Source of the DNA: Neofusicoccum parvum
Taxonomy: Eukaryota; Ascomycota; Dothideomycetes; Botryosphaeriales; Botryosphaeriaceae
DNA length: 64,000 nucleotides
Assembly (NCBI GenBank): GCA_020912385.1
Contig: CP087215.1
Location: forward strand, 806,001-870,000
Direction of reading: 5' to 3'
Shown here: piece after piece, positions 46,509-58,432 of the stretch
Layout: each line of letters begins with the position of its first letter
How positions within the stretch are numbered: the first letter of the stretch is position 1
Notes under the pieces: model-generated
What the model saw: only the letters and a program-made list of their open reading frames with translations
Told to the model about the DNA's origin: nothing
Database searches by the model: none
Made by a program: the position numbers and the translations under genes

Positions 46509-47865
46509 ATGGATGCTCATTTTCTGCGTAGCGACGGGTCTCGTCGCCTCCCCTCCGGATTTTCTCCCCCGGAGCATCTGAGCCCTCAATCCGAAGGTAG
46601 CTTACACCAGCATCTAAAATTAGTCTCATAGTCTGACTCATGTATCACACAAGCAGATCCGGATGAATCCAAGCAATTTGCTTGTCCCTATAGGAAAAAG
46701 TACCCACGATGCAAGCCAATATCCCCAACTTGCGGACACCCCTTCAAATCGACTTCCCGTTTAAAGTACGAATCACGGGTGTTCGGAAGGATTCCAACCG
46801 AATGTGTTAACGTTCTGTAGGGAGCACTTATTAAGGCGTCACATGGCACCCATCCAATGCATGCGTTGTTGGGAAGGGTTTAAAGATAACCAAGCACTTG
46901 AGGAGCACCAACAGTTGGAAATCGCCTGTGAACCCCTACCACAACCGGACTTCAGAAAATTCCCTGGACAAATTGAAGGTCTATTGAGAAAGAGGGCTCA
47001 AATCAGAAAGTCTGAAGCAGGGAGATGGCTCGATTTGTGGGAAATTCTGTTTCCTGGTAGCTCGGACAAGCTCTCTCCTTGTAAGTCTTCACATTCGCCT
47101 GCCAGGCCCTTTTGAGACTTCAGCCTCATTCGTCTCATCTTGTCCTTAAGCAGTACCATAAACCACCTGAACCCTTGCTAATCTCTTTTCTGAGCAGATT
47201 ACGAGGAATTTGAGTACAGCAGCCAGGAGCTTTCCACGATGCTAAGAAAAAGGCTCAAAGCAGTTGCAACTCCAATTCATGAAGAACTTCAAGAAGAACT
47301 AGTTGAGATCATGTGCGAATGTGTTGAAAGTCTACTTCCTCAATCTCAGCAGGACCGCCCACGCAACTACTCTGGCGAGCATCCGGATCCGCCCGCAGGC
47401 ACAGCGCTCCACTCGACCGCCCTGACCACTCAACCGTTCGAAGACGCTGACAACGAATCAATGCCATGTCTGAACTTTTTGGGGAGTCCAGCGAATCAGA
47501 GCCGTTTTCAGCCGGCAGATCCTTGGCCAATCCATCAAGGGCCTGGATATCGGGACTTGTGGCCGGTACCAGAGCTTAACAACAATGAGGCCGAATCGGT
47601 AGAATATGGACTGCAGCTTCATAACACAAACTTCACTTGGGCGCCTCAGCAAGAAATTCCGCTTCCTTCAACAGTTGCGACCTGGACTGCCCATGGTTTG
47701 GAGCAGCAGCCACATCCGACGTTCCGCTTTGTGGAGGGCATACGTGTTGCCAATCAAACCGGCTCGCTGGCGCCTTTAGGCTCCCTGCCGCAGAGATTGT
47801 ACCCCGACCCAGGAGCCATTCGACAATGCGGAAACGACGAGGGTGAACAAGGCTTTGGAGCTTGA
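46509..47865 (+). CDS. Z2: C2H2/C2HC-type zinc-finger protein, tandem copy 2
   Basis: Exons 46509-46596 (MDAHFLRSDGSRRLPSGF), 46657-46765, 46821-47080 and 47198-47865, introns of 60, 55 and 117 bp; 374 residues. Start chosen because only this ATG frame joins the conserved exon in phase. Conserved block: QFACPYRKKYPRCK, CGHPFKSTSRLKEHLLRRH, CMRCWEGFKDNQALEEH with Cys downstream, LLRKRAQIRKSEAGRW, and LWEILFPGSSDKLSPYY. The last two introns sit exactly where those of Z1 do. A short helical region follows (ELSTMLRKRLKAVATPIHEE), then a Pro/Gln/Asn-rich tail unrelated to Z1. It has an extra 5' intron that Z1 lacks. Likely nuclear regulator; intact. Confidence 0.76.
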
Positions 47866-48834
47866 TTGCATGAATCGTTTTGTTGGCGTCTCATTCCCTG
47901 CCACGCATCAGACCGAATGCCACCCCCTAGCCTTGCAGAATTTTGGGTTTCAGAATCTGTGAACTCCATTCCTTCGATGATTGCAGAGAGACGTGTAGCT
48001 TCACGGCCAGTTTTTGTGGATTATTTGATTATCCCTTTCATCAACCAACACTCCTTTCTACAACCGAAGGCTCTACGTGGCTGTAATTCCAATTTTAGAT
48101 TCGTCAATGTGTTCGCACGAGACTTTCGGTGATTTGATGCAGATTACATTCGTCCTTATCAGCTCGTGTAACACTGGCCAAAGGTATAATGTCGTCACAC
48201 TGGTAGTCGTGATGCCTAATCACGAGGCGAATCCAAGTTTTGGAAGCTGGAGCAATGCCCGCCATTCGCGTGGATTCGCCCATATGGGGCCCCAGCTGTG
48301 CCTCGACCCCCAGCTTTGCATGAACGATCCTGCATTGCTATCTCGATGCGGCTGCGGTTCGCGTCCCCAGCTGAAACGATTGGAGGGCAGTGTTTCTCGG
48401 GGCTCTCGGCCGAGGTGAGATTGACCGCCTGCCATGTTGGCAACCCAAAGAGGCATCCTAGCCCGCGAGCGCTGTTGCGCACTTGCGCAATGACGGTTGT
48501 GGTACTGCGCAACGAGTTGCCGAGCCTCGTTCCCACCCGACCGGCTCAGTTTAAATACATATGGAGCGCCGAGTCTCTCGACTGCCATCATTGTCTCTGT
48601 GCACTGCTGGGGTAGATCTCTCGCCGAGTCTACCCTGGCACTGCGCCTCTTCTTCTTGTATTTTAAATATCCTTTATTGGTTTCTCTTGGGCCTTGAAGA
48701 ACTTGTATCTCGACAACAGCCCGGCCGCCTTGTTTCCACAGCGAGCCGGGCTCCCTCCGCACACACCTTCCTGTTCCTGCGGGAACTGGTACGACTAACT
48801 CCACCACCAAAAGGCTTCGGAGGCTGCTACACAG
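47866..48834. other. Intergenic between Z2 and Z3
   Basis: Contains the paired TGCGCA site (48476-48489) and a TATA-like TTTAAATACATATGG at 48551. An ATG frame from 48561 may include the unresolved first exon of Z3. Confidence 0.3.
48476..48489. promoter_or_regulatory. Paired TGCGCA site upstream of Z3
   Basis: TGCGCACTTGCGCA, same 8-bp spacing as before Z1, again about 60-75 bp before a TATA-like element; a third ACTGCGCAAC lies at 48505. Confidence 0.4.
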
Positions 48835-50175
48835 CCTTTATCAATCAAAATTACCACCAAATCACAAAAATTTAGTCAACACAATACAATTTCACAACGA
48901 CTTCGTTGCCCTTTCCTCAAACGACACCCGTCGGGTATATCCCGACACACATCTTGCATACACCCTGGGTTCTCAACTACAGCCCGCGTAAAGTAAGTAT
49001 TATAGCTGTGCGTCCGAGAAAAGTCCGCGTGCTCACATTTTCGCATTTAGAGAGCACATATATCGTTGTCATATGACGATTCGATGTCCACGATGCCACA
49101 AAAATACCTTTAGAAGCTGGGAAGAGCTCGAAGAGCACCAGAGCGCACAGGTTCCCTGCGAATGGAGACCTTCCAAGCCTGAAGATGAGACCATCAATCG
49201 TGGGCAGTATGAAAAATTGAAGAAAAAGAGCAGAGAAAAAAAGACAGAAGAAGAGAAATGGAAGGATATTTATAGGATTATTGATCCTGATGCTGAGGAA
49301 GTGCCATCACCATGTAAGGTATTTCGAGGTGCATTCGTTGCATATGCTGATTAAAATGACCAGTCTATACCTCTTCGGTCTCCTCGACTGGATCAAGCAT
49401 CGACAAAATCCACGAGTGTTGGCAGCAAGAGTCTAAAAAGATTTTTGAACAAATACTACAGGAGATTGCGGTAGATGATGATTTCAAAGCAGCTTTGCGA
49501 GGGAAGATGGCTCTATTGCCCGAGATTGTCATGGGAAGATGCCGCCATGAGACCCGCCGATCAGCGGTTGGGTCTCCTTCCTCAGCATCTGAGCCCCCAA
49601 CCCCGCTATCACCACTCCAGACCTCCGGAACTCCGCATGAGGGTGGAAAAGAAGCTTCTGACGCCGAAACCAACGACGGTGGGCCTCCAAGGAAGAAGCA
49701 GCGAACAGTTGCCCCTGTTTCAGAAGAGGAGAGCCTTTGGACGAGGCAGGCTACTATGGTGTCTCAAGACTTCCAATCTCCACCAGTACCACCTGGAATT
49801 GTCTTGGAAGAGAGCATTACTACTGTGTGTTTTTCTTCTCCAAATCTTGGAACCAGTGTTTTCTCTCAGCCTTTCGGGCCATTCATCACCTCGGAAGCCT
49901 CCTTTCAGCCTCCGCAACCCTCGATAGCAATCCCGTACAACAACAACATTCTCCTCGGTATGCCGGATCCAGCCCAGACCCTAAATTGGGAAGCGAACTT
50001 AGCGTTCTGTGAGTCTGAGGTAGCTGAGCCCTCTGCTCCGCCGAAAGATAATGAGCCGGGTGCAAGCAATCACGTCAGTGATTCGGGATTCAATATTACG
50101 AGGGCGGAAATTGAGGAATTCAATCGGATGTTGGACAACTGGCCTGGAGAATACAATTTTGGTATCGATCCATAA
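48835..50175 (+). CDS. Z3: C2H2/C2HC-type zinc-finger protein, tandem copy 3, first exon unresolved
   Basis: Supported exons: up to 48992, 49051-49313 and 49364-50175, introns of 58 and 50 bp. The exon ending at 48992 encodes RCPFLKRHPSGISRHTSCIH and PGFSTTARVK. The next gives EHIYRCHMTIRCPRCHKNTF and EELEEHQSAQVPC, KLKKKSREKKTEEEKWKDIY and EVPSPF. Both intron positions match Z1, Z2 and Z4. The frame of the first listed exon is closed by TAA near 48799 and has no ATG, so an upstream exon is required. I place the exon start at 48835 after an ACACAG acceptor, with the ATG possibly at 48561. From 48835 the product is 410 residues. The tail is acidic and Pro/Ser-rich with PPRKKQR as a possible nuclear signal. 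If no first exon exists, the copy is dead. Confidence 0.66.
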
Positions 50176-51013
50176 GGATTTCTGAGCGGCGCTTGACTGC
50201 GATTCTGGAGTATTTATTGCTATTAAGTTCAATTTTTCCTGCCGTCTGTGTAGCACTTTCATCCAATTTAATCTCCTTATGAAAGATTGTGGACGCATGA
50301 AAAGCCTGATCTGTGTGTCCTGAAAGGCTGGCTCTCTGCCCGGAGGGCACCTCGAGTTCGCCGAATTGATGAGGCTGAGTGCCAAACATCCCTGCGAGGC
50401 AGAGCAGTGTGACCCACTACAACACATATGATTGGCCATAGACTCGTCTCATGAACAGCGGTAAGATGCGCGAGGTGGGGTACAGTCGCTCCGCCCCGCG
50501 GTGATCTGCCTCGCAGACTGCCATGTATGTCTACTTTGTTGGTGGAACAGCTACAAAATGAACGGTCGGAGGATCCTTCTGGACCGCTCAGCCTGTATAG
50601 CCTCGCGGTTGTGCTGACCGGTCTTTATCCTTTCGCGCGCGAGGCGCTCGTGATGGTGGCTTAGAATCTCGCGGTCGCGCAATTCGCGCTGTGCGGCCTT
50701 CAGCCTCGTCTCCACACCCCAGCAATATGTAAGTAGTCTTTCCCCAGCCGGCTGTGTTGATTTTGATCTTCCTCAGCCCCCTTAGCCGACGGGGCTTCTT
50801 ACTCCAAAGCTTGAAAGTTGGCGCAGAACTTTGCCATAGCCTCCTTTTGTCTTTTCGGCTGGAATCCCCTACACCCTCCGCTCCCATTCTCTTTCATTGG
50901 GTTGGCTGCACTCATTCCGCGTGGCGCAGATTATCTCAAATTATATCATTACAATCTGTACAGGCGCAGAGCCCATCCACCCACCGCACTAAGCTTGACG
51001 TCCGCTTTGCCGC
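50176..51013. other. Intergenic between Z3 and Z4
   Basis: No gene seen. C/T-rich sequence and several GT/AG candidates near 50720-50960 suggest a transcribed leader of Z4. Confidence 0.3.
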
Positions 51014-52330
51014 ATGTATGACCATGATCATCCTGCCGCACAACATAGCAGCCACAATTTAGCCCAAGGCGCATCTGGTAGGAGTTCGAGTCAGCCTGAA
51101 CCACCAGCAGATCTCTAACGCCCGGTCTCACCGTCAATCATAGCTACAACCGAAGAGTGTCTGGCTCCGAAGTTGAACTTCTCCTGTCCCTATCTCAAAC
51201 GATTTCCAAAGCGCGATCATAAGAAGAGGTCCTGCGTTTATCCTGGATTTCCTACCATTGCTCGACTCAAGTATGTCCACCTTCACTGCTGCTCTGTATG
51301 CCGCTCACTCACGCTTCAAAGAGAGCATCTGTTTCGAAATCACATGCTCCCAGCTTTTCGTTGCTCGCGATGCTATGAAAGCTTCGATCAAGAGTCCAAC
51401 CTTGAGGCACACCAGCGGGTAGCCAAGCCTTGTGAGATTCGTGAACGAGATATCGACGATGGCTTCAATGCCGAGCAAGGGAGAAAGCTGAGAAAGAAAG
51501 AGCGGACCAGCGCTACACATACGGAGCAGGATAAGTGGACGGAAATCTATCAGACGTTATTTCCAAATGAGCAGCGAGTGCCTTCGCCGTGTAGGTTCTT
51601 TCTCGTTCCGCCCCAGCTTTCCTCGACACAACGCTGACAAATCCCTCCAGATTTCTACCCGCCAGAGCTTGATGAGTACCAACAGTTTTGTTTGGAGGAA
51701 TCAGGCCGCGTTCTTCGGCAGAAGCTCAACGACGCTCCAGAGGACCCTTTTCTGGGGCTTGGACGCCACATCCAACCCCAGCTCTTGAACCTTGTTCATG
51801 AGATACAGACGCAATTGTTCGAAGATTTCCAGGTCCGTGGCCAGGACGAAGACCACGGCTCGGCCAGGTCTTTGGCGAGCTCTTCACGTAGTGCCACTCC
51901 GATGACGCCATTCAGCTTCAACGAGGAGGCACCGGATCTTGCTGACGACGCCAGTGAGCGTCCATCGAAGCGGAAGCGCACCGAGACTCCCACGCTGGAG
52001 CAGCCTTTTTCCAACCTCGGTATTGGAAGAGAGACTTGGTCTCAGGACCCCGCCATGCCACAAGATGAGTCTCCCAACATGCCGCCTCGGATTATGGTAT
52101 CTCCACCACAGGTTCCTCCGTCTGTGGGATACGGTGTCTTTCCGAATAATCGTGGGCACCCTGGCCCCGGCCTCGGTGGCAGTGATGCGACCTTTTCGGG
52201 ATTCGGTGCTATCGGTACGGCATCCAGCCAACCGCACGGATTTCCTCCCAATTCATTTAACTTCATGGGAGGTGGATATGACCCTGAAAATTTGAATTAT
52301 GTCAACCTTTCTCGCTGGTGTGGTTCCTGA
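51014..52330 (+). CDS. Z4: C2H2/C2HC-type zinc-finger protein, tandem copy 4
   Basis: Exons 51014-51077 (MYDHDHPAAQHSSHNLAQGA), 51144-51270, 51322-51590 and 51651-52330, introns of 66, 51 and 60 bp; 379 residues. Start chosen by phase-1 fit across a CTAAC-containing intron. Conserved block: LNFSCPYLKRFPKRDHKKRS, CVYPGFPTIARLKEHLFRNH, CSRCYESFDQESNLEAH with Cys downstream, KLRKKERTSATHTEQDKW, and IYQTLFPNEQRVPSPYF. Introns 2 and 3 match the other copies, and intron 1 resembles that of Z2. The tail has a basic cluster (RPSKRKRTETP, likely nuclear signal) and a Gly/Pro/Phe-rich end. Complete and apparently functional. Confidence 0.78.
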
Positions 52331-55292
52331 TCTTCCATTTCTTCTTCGCCCGTCCTTCTCTTATGCTTCGGACCTGTACCTCTGTTCTTCTCAGATTGTC
52401 ATTTTCCTTGGATAGGATTCGGAAAGCTTGGGCGTTGAAGGTATCGTACGAATTTCGGTGTGCTGGCTGTCGGGGCTGTTTCGTGACGACTTTCGAAGTG
52501 TAGATAGATTAGTTGCCTCACCAAGGTTATGAATTTCGGTCTTCAACCTCCTCAACACACATTGCAGACCTTCTTGGTTAGGTGATGTGCAAGAACATCG
52601 TGAACATGGATATTTGTACCTGGGAGAAAGCTAGATCTTCCAGCAAAAGCGGAGCGGAGGAGGAGGATTTGGCGTGTGTACTGAAGAGACGCGTGGACGT
52701 GACATCACTGCGACTCAGATGGACAGTTTTGCGACGGAGCGCAAATAGCTGGCAGTCGCAGAGCATGGCAGAGGGGAGGGTGTGGTGTAGCCAAGACGTT
52801 TGTCTGCTCAAGTGCCATGTCCCGTGCTCCCGACCGCAACCGCGCCACCATCGTAGCGTCTGAGCACACTGTCATCAGGAAGATGACCTCCAAAACAAGC
52901 AGCAGCTGGAGCCGGAGTGTCTTTCCAGCCGAGTCCCTGCCGTTTTGGGACGTTCCAGCGGCGCTCATACCGGCCGTGATCGGAAATATCCATCACAAGC
53001 CGTGCTGCATTGTCCTAACCCATGCACATTGCGCACACTAGCGCACGAAACCGCACAAAACCGCATTCTAGGCAGGTACCCGCCGCAGATGCGTAGTAGC
53101 GCCTGACGGATTACCTCAGCAACCCGCGCGGAGCCCCATGACGCCGATCCGGGCGCCACCCTCCTCCCCCACACATATAAACCTCCCCGCCCCTCGCCTT
53201 CAGCTCCTCTTTTCTTCTTCAGCTCTCTTGCCATTTTGGCTAAGATCAAGTGAAGTAGCTGTTCTTCTCAGTTTAATCTCTGGGACGTGCCTACGGGTGC
53301 ACTAGCGATTAAACCAGTTTTTGGAACCCGGTCGGCGGCCGCTGAACTCCGTTCACGTCGCTGATCACAGTGTCGCCAGTATTGCACTGTCTCTGGCTGA
53401 CGCAAATCCACCTTGTGGTGGTGACAAGCTTTTTCGTTGTGCGCTTCAGCCTGCCTGGAGCCTCGAGGAAGAAGCAAGTAGCAGTGATGCTGGTGAGAGT
53501 GGCCGAGCTCAGTAGCTGTTTGGTGTTGCCTTCCTGGGGCTCCTGCCTTTGGCGTTGACATCTCTGATGATATGACGGACGCGTGCCGTGGTGCTTGCTT
53601 TTGGCTGCCACCGTGAGCGGTCTCTTTGGTGTTGCGACGCCGCACCATGCCGTGCTGTTGCGCATGGCAACTCCACTTCACCGAGCTTCCGCAGAGGCCT
53701 GTCGCCGCACTCAGACGCGGGACTGTTCGTATTGCGCTACGCGTATTGTCATTGTGAAGCTGACATCGAGTCACAGCATCTCGTCTGCGCGTTCTTGCTC
53801 GGCGTCGCTCACCACAACAGCGGCCCCCGGCAGCGCCATCTCGCGGACCCGCATCGCATAACGCCTACCGTGCTGAAGGCCCGGTCTCTTCGTCTAGGCG
53901 TCGCATTCTCTGCGCTTGACGATCAGCTTGCATGTAAAGCCTCGCGATAGCCTCAGGTTTTATATCTTGACCCTTGGCCGCGTCTTCGTCGACTGTGAAG
54001 CGCACTCACCCCAGCCTACTCTCAACAGCTCCGCATTCCCATTCCGAAGTCTCAGCCACTCAACATCTCTTTCTATCCAGGAAGCGAATCCGTCACCACC
54101 TGCTTGACGACACCGGTCGGCACTGTCCCTACGCGCGGGACCGTGGCGAGGTACGCATGTCAGTCGCTTTGCTCAACCGCCCTGGCATGGCGGACCGTCC
54201 AAGAGAGCGGCGAGATGTAGAGCCTTGACGAACCGACCCTGCTCCACAACCGGTGGCCCTGCCACACAGACTGCCGCTTTGTGGATATCGTGACTCAGAC
54301 ACACTTGGACGGCGGAAGCGGCAGGCAGCCGACGGAATCACAGGGACCCGAGGGACCGCTGATACCGTAAGCAATGTGGAAGTCGCCGACGGGCAACCAC
54401 GAAGAGCTGGATAGTGGCTTCATCCCGCAGAATGTTCATCCAGTCCTGTCCGATCTGGGCAAGATGACAGGCTTCGATTCGAGCGACCGCCAAGCGTCAC
54501 GCGGCAGAGGCTGAGGCGGGCCCTCAGTATGAGAGAAAAAGCATCAGAGTCATTGGGGAATGCGCTGCGGTCGCTTCGAGGGCTTGGTCTTGGAGATGGA
54601 GACATGGCGGTCCATGTGGGCATCGTGGGCGGAACGTGGCCGCAGGCCAGGCTCGTGAGGACGGCAGATACTCCAGGCGAATTGAGGGGCTGCGGTTGTA
54701 TAAGACACCTGACAAATGGTGTTGTGCAAGGACTTTGGGGGCTGAAAACCAAGAATGCGCGCATTACATCCAGCCGAGCTCCGGGGACCCAGGTACGCGG
54801 AGTATTCCATGCACATTATCAGCACCTGATTGGATCGGTTGGAAACAAGCCTTGCGTCGTCACGTCTACAAGGGTCTGAAAAGATCTCGCCATTTTGTAC
54901 CAGGGAATACAGAAACTGTCGCCCGACAAAGTGGCCCCCAGCCCGGGGTGCCCCTAGCCGCCGATGAATCCTTCAGCCTGCTTTCGGCCTAGGTGATTTT
55001 CTGATTGGCCTCGCCCAGGTTCCACTGCCAACAGATTACATGCAGTAATATATTCCTGCGCAACCAAATATTTAGCCATCTGCGCGCGGGTCGAGAACGG
55101 GGTGTTCCGGACCCCAATGTCAGCCTCTAGCAAGGGTGGACAACTCGGCGACGGGTGTTTTGGACAGCTGCCTAAAAGCCAAGTGGGGCTATGTATAGAC
55201 TTGCGCGGTTCCTTGCAGCACAAAAGGTACCCGCCTGCCGCTTGTGTTGCTCGTCTTAGGTCCTTTCGTTTTGGTCTGTCGCTCGTGCAACC
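52331..55292. other. Gene-poor region with one dispersed-repeat copy
   Basis: Contains repeat copy R4 (53161-53475) and TTGCGCACACTAGCGCACG at 53027. 54500-55290 is the upstream region of the wall-protein gene. No supported gene. Confidence 0.4.
53161..53475 (+). repeat. Dispersed element copy R4
   Basis: CACACATATAAACCTCCCC, then CTCTTTTCTTCTTCAGCTCT exactly as in R1, ending CTTTTTCGTTGTGC...CTCGAGGAAGAAG. The coding-like middle aligns with R1: VFGTRSAAAEL in one frame, then after a one-base shift DHSVASIALSLADAN. The frameshift indicates this copy no longer encodes the R1 peptide. Confidence 0.6.
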
Positions 55293-58135
55293 ATGAGGGC
55301 GTTCTCTTCAGCAACCGTTAGCCTGCTCATCTCGAGCGTGGCTGCCCAAGTCGCACCGTCCTCAAGTAGGCGTCCCTGCTGTGTGAAGTCTGGGCGACGA
55401 TTTTGCTGACGACCGTAGCTGGGATTTACAACAACCTCACCACAGCAAACCCACCAGCACCAACTGCCTTCCCGGGGACATGCGTCGCCAACTGCTCATA
55501 CCTGTCAAACTCCGCCCCTGCTTGGGGCTGGAGCAGTCAGCTGTTCTCGGGAACGACGACGGTTGAATACGCGGTTGAATACCTGATCATCAACAACCGG
55601 ACAAACACCACCAGGACTTCAACCTCCTACCTCACGCTTCCGAGCGGCATCACAGCGCTTCCAACAAATGCTGCAGGCACTCGCACTCAAAATATCACCG
55701 TCTCGGTGCCGACGGGCTCTGTGGGAAACTGGACCACGTTCGTAACCACAATCGCTTACCCATCACGATGGACCGAGTACGCCTCTGGGTACACATGGTG
55801 GGGAGAGGTCCCGACAACAACGGCAGGTGGAGCTTCCATCTGCTCATGGGCTCCGTGGTATTTCTCAGCCACAACGACTTACACCACCTCAAAGAGCACA
55901 AGCACTGGCCCTGTCACCGGGTACGCCACCGCTGCATCTGGAGCCTTCGTCCCCTTTGCCACCCTGAACCCCTTCGGAACCGAGACCGACCCCATTGATT
56001 CCGAGGACCCTGGTGGAATTAACTGGGTATTCAATTTCGAGATACCCGAAGGCAAGGCACCGGGTATCCCGGCACCTTACGACCAAGATGCGGTGCCGCA
56101 GTCTTGTTCCGGCACCTACGCCCTCCCAACTGCGCCGGGCGAGGTGATAGATAGCTCAACCCAAGCACCTGTCGGATACCTATCGTCGACCGCGTACCTG
56201 ACGATGACCTCCACTCTGCACGAGGATGAGCCTCCGTCCTCATCGGCATCACCAACAGACTCCCCCACGTCCGACGACGAACCGCAGCCGTCCGCCACAA
56301 GCTCGCCCTCCACCACGCAGGAACAGTCGAGCACTGCAGCAGCGCTTCCAATAACCACCGATGATACCACACAGGAGCAGTCGAGCACCGCAGCAGCGCT
56401 TCCAATAACCACCGACGATACTACGCAGGAGCAGTCAAGCACCGCAGCAGCGTTGCCGATAACCACCGACGACAGCCCCTCCGAGACGCAGCCTCCAGCC
56501 AACAACCCGACCACGGCGACCAGCGCCGCCCAGCCAAACGACAGCTCTGACGACAGCTCCCCGTCCCCAACCTCCGCAGCCGCCCCCCAAAACCCCCCTT
56601 CATCCACATCCTCCAACCTCATCGGCGAGATCATCTCCATCATCGCCTCCAGCGCCGCTGCCGGTGAAACTGGTGCTACCCAGCCTGCTGCAACCCAGCC
56701 TGCTGCCTCCCAACCCGGCGCAACCCAACCCGCCGCCACCCAACCCGGCGCAACCCAGCCCGCAGCAACCCAACCCGCCGCCTCCCAACCCACCTCCGAA
56801 ATCACCGTCGGCGGCGTTCCAATCGCCGTCCCCACAGCCGCCGCCGGCACCAGTTCCGCGGCGCCACCGCTCGTCGTCGCGTCCGGCGCGCAGACGCTCA
56901 CGCCCGGCACCAACACCGTCACGCTCGCGCCGTCCGCCGGCGCCTCCGCCCCCTCCGTCGCCACCGTCGTCGTCCAGCAGCCCAGCAGCGGCGGCGGCGC
57001 GACCCAGGTCGTCGTGGGCGGCAGCACCGTTGCTGTGCCGAGCCCGGCGCCGCAGCAAGCCGGGACGACGGCGGCGGCGGCGGGCGTGGTGACGGTGGGG
57101 GGCGTGGCGGTGTCGGAGGCGAGTGGGGTGGTGGTGGTGGGGGGGCAGACGGTGGGGGCGGGGGAGACGGTGACGGTGGGTGGGGGGGTTGGAGGTGCCT
57201 CCGGGACGGTGGTGGTGCTGCAGACGGATGCGGCGGGGGCGACGGAGGTGGTTGTCGGGGGGAACACGGCGGCGGTGGGGGTGGCGGGGCAGCAGTCGAC
57301 GGTGGTGGTGGCCGGGCAGACGGTGGTGGTGGAGCAGGGGGCGGGGAGTAGTGGGGTGGTGGTTGTGGGTGGGCAGACGGTGCGGCCGGGTGCGGAGGTA
57401 ACGGCGGCGGGAGGGGAGGTGGTGGGCGTGACGACGAATGCGGCGGGCGCGACGGAGGTGGTTGTGGGTGGGGCGACGGCGACGGTTGGGGGTGCGGGCT
57501 CGGGGAGTGCGGTTGCGACGGTGGGGGGTGTTTTGGTGTCGACGGAGAGCAGTGGCAGTGATGGTGTTGTGGTTGGCGGGCAGACGGTTGGTGTTGGGTC
57601 TGCTACTACGCTGAGCGGTGGGCAGGTTGTTGAAGTGACGACAGGAGCTGGCGGGGTGACGCAGGTCATTGTGGATGGAAGCACTGCTGCGCTTCCAACT
57701 GCAAGTGCGGTGGCTACCCTGGCTGGTCAGACGGTGAGTGTGAATGAGGGCGGGATCGTGGTAGGTGGTCAGACTTTGACGCCTGGAGAGACGGTGACCC
57801 TGGGCAATGGTGATGTTGTGCAGGCCCAGACGGGAGCAGGTGGAGCAACAGAAGTTGTTGTGGATGGTACAACCGCGACATTGACCGGAAGTGGACTTGG
57901 AGGTTTGATCCTGAGCGGCCTTGGAGCTACGTCGAGCAGTAGTGCCTCGAGTTCAAGGGAGACCGAAACAAGGACCAGGTCAACGTCATCAGATAATGGC
58001 GAAGCTACCGCAAGCAACAGTGGTTCCTCAGCAGCAGCAAGCTCAACGGGTGGTGCGGCACAGGTAGCTCGGACAGGAGGCGAGGTGGTTTTGATGCTGT
58101 TGGTGAGCACGGTAGTGCTATTTGTGGAGGTCTGA
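55293..58135 (+). CDS. GPI-anchored-type cell wall protein with three repeat regions
   Basis: Exon 1 55293-55365, 53-bp intron (GTAGGC donor, TGCTGACG branch, CCGTAG acceptor), exon 2 55419-58135; 929 residues. A signal peptide (MRAFSSATVSLLISSVAAQV) appears only after splicing, which supports the start. Residues about 25-280 form an extracellular domain with Trp, Cys and N-glycosylation sites (NNRTNTTRTS). Then come three 18-residue Gln/Ser/Thr repeats (56315-56480, unit contains QEQSSTAAALPITTDD), an ATQPAATQPAASQPG tract (56670-56800), and about 1 kb of V-V-V-G-G-Q-T-V and T-E-V-V-V-G-G repeats. The Ser/Thr-rich stalk ends in a hydrophobic C-terminus (VVLMLLVSTVVLFVEV) typical of a GPI-attachment signal. 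Likely role: wall structure or adhesion. The last kilobase switches abruptly from C-ending to G-ending codons near 57060. Confidence 0.82.
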
Positions 58136-58432
58136 CGATATTTAATGCAGTAATGGGAATGGATAGTTAATGAGATACTCATTCAAAATGAGTTTCAAAA
58201 GACGTTGGGATCCGTATTGTGACCAACAGGCCACCTCAAAAAGGAGAGCGTCTTTTTTAGTGTGTCCATTCATGCCGAATAAGGAAATTTCCTTCATTCT
58301 TGAGTCTGAGGCTTCAAAGCCGGTGTCCTGTTCGACCATCACTTGCAACAATTCAAGCCCGTCAACGCATCCTACTGATCCACCCGATATAGGGTTCGCT
58401 TAGTTGCCGTGTGAAAGACGTAATAACCCATT
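58136..58432. other. Convergent 3' flanks
   Basis: AT-rich spacer between the stop of the wall protein and the stop of the zinc-finger gene on the opposite strand; nothing else seen. Confidence 0.4.

Noticed and set aside
56116..57684. 522-codon open frame opposite the wall protein
   Set aside because: Mirror of the Val/Gly repeat; it encodes Thr/Pro/Val repeats only because of strand symmetry.
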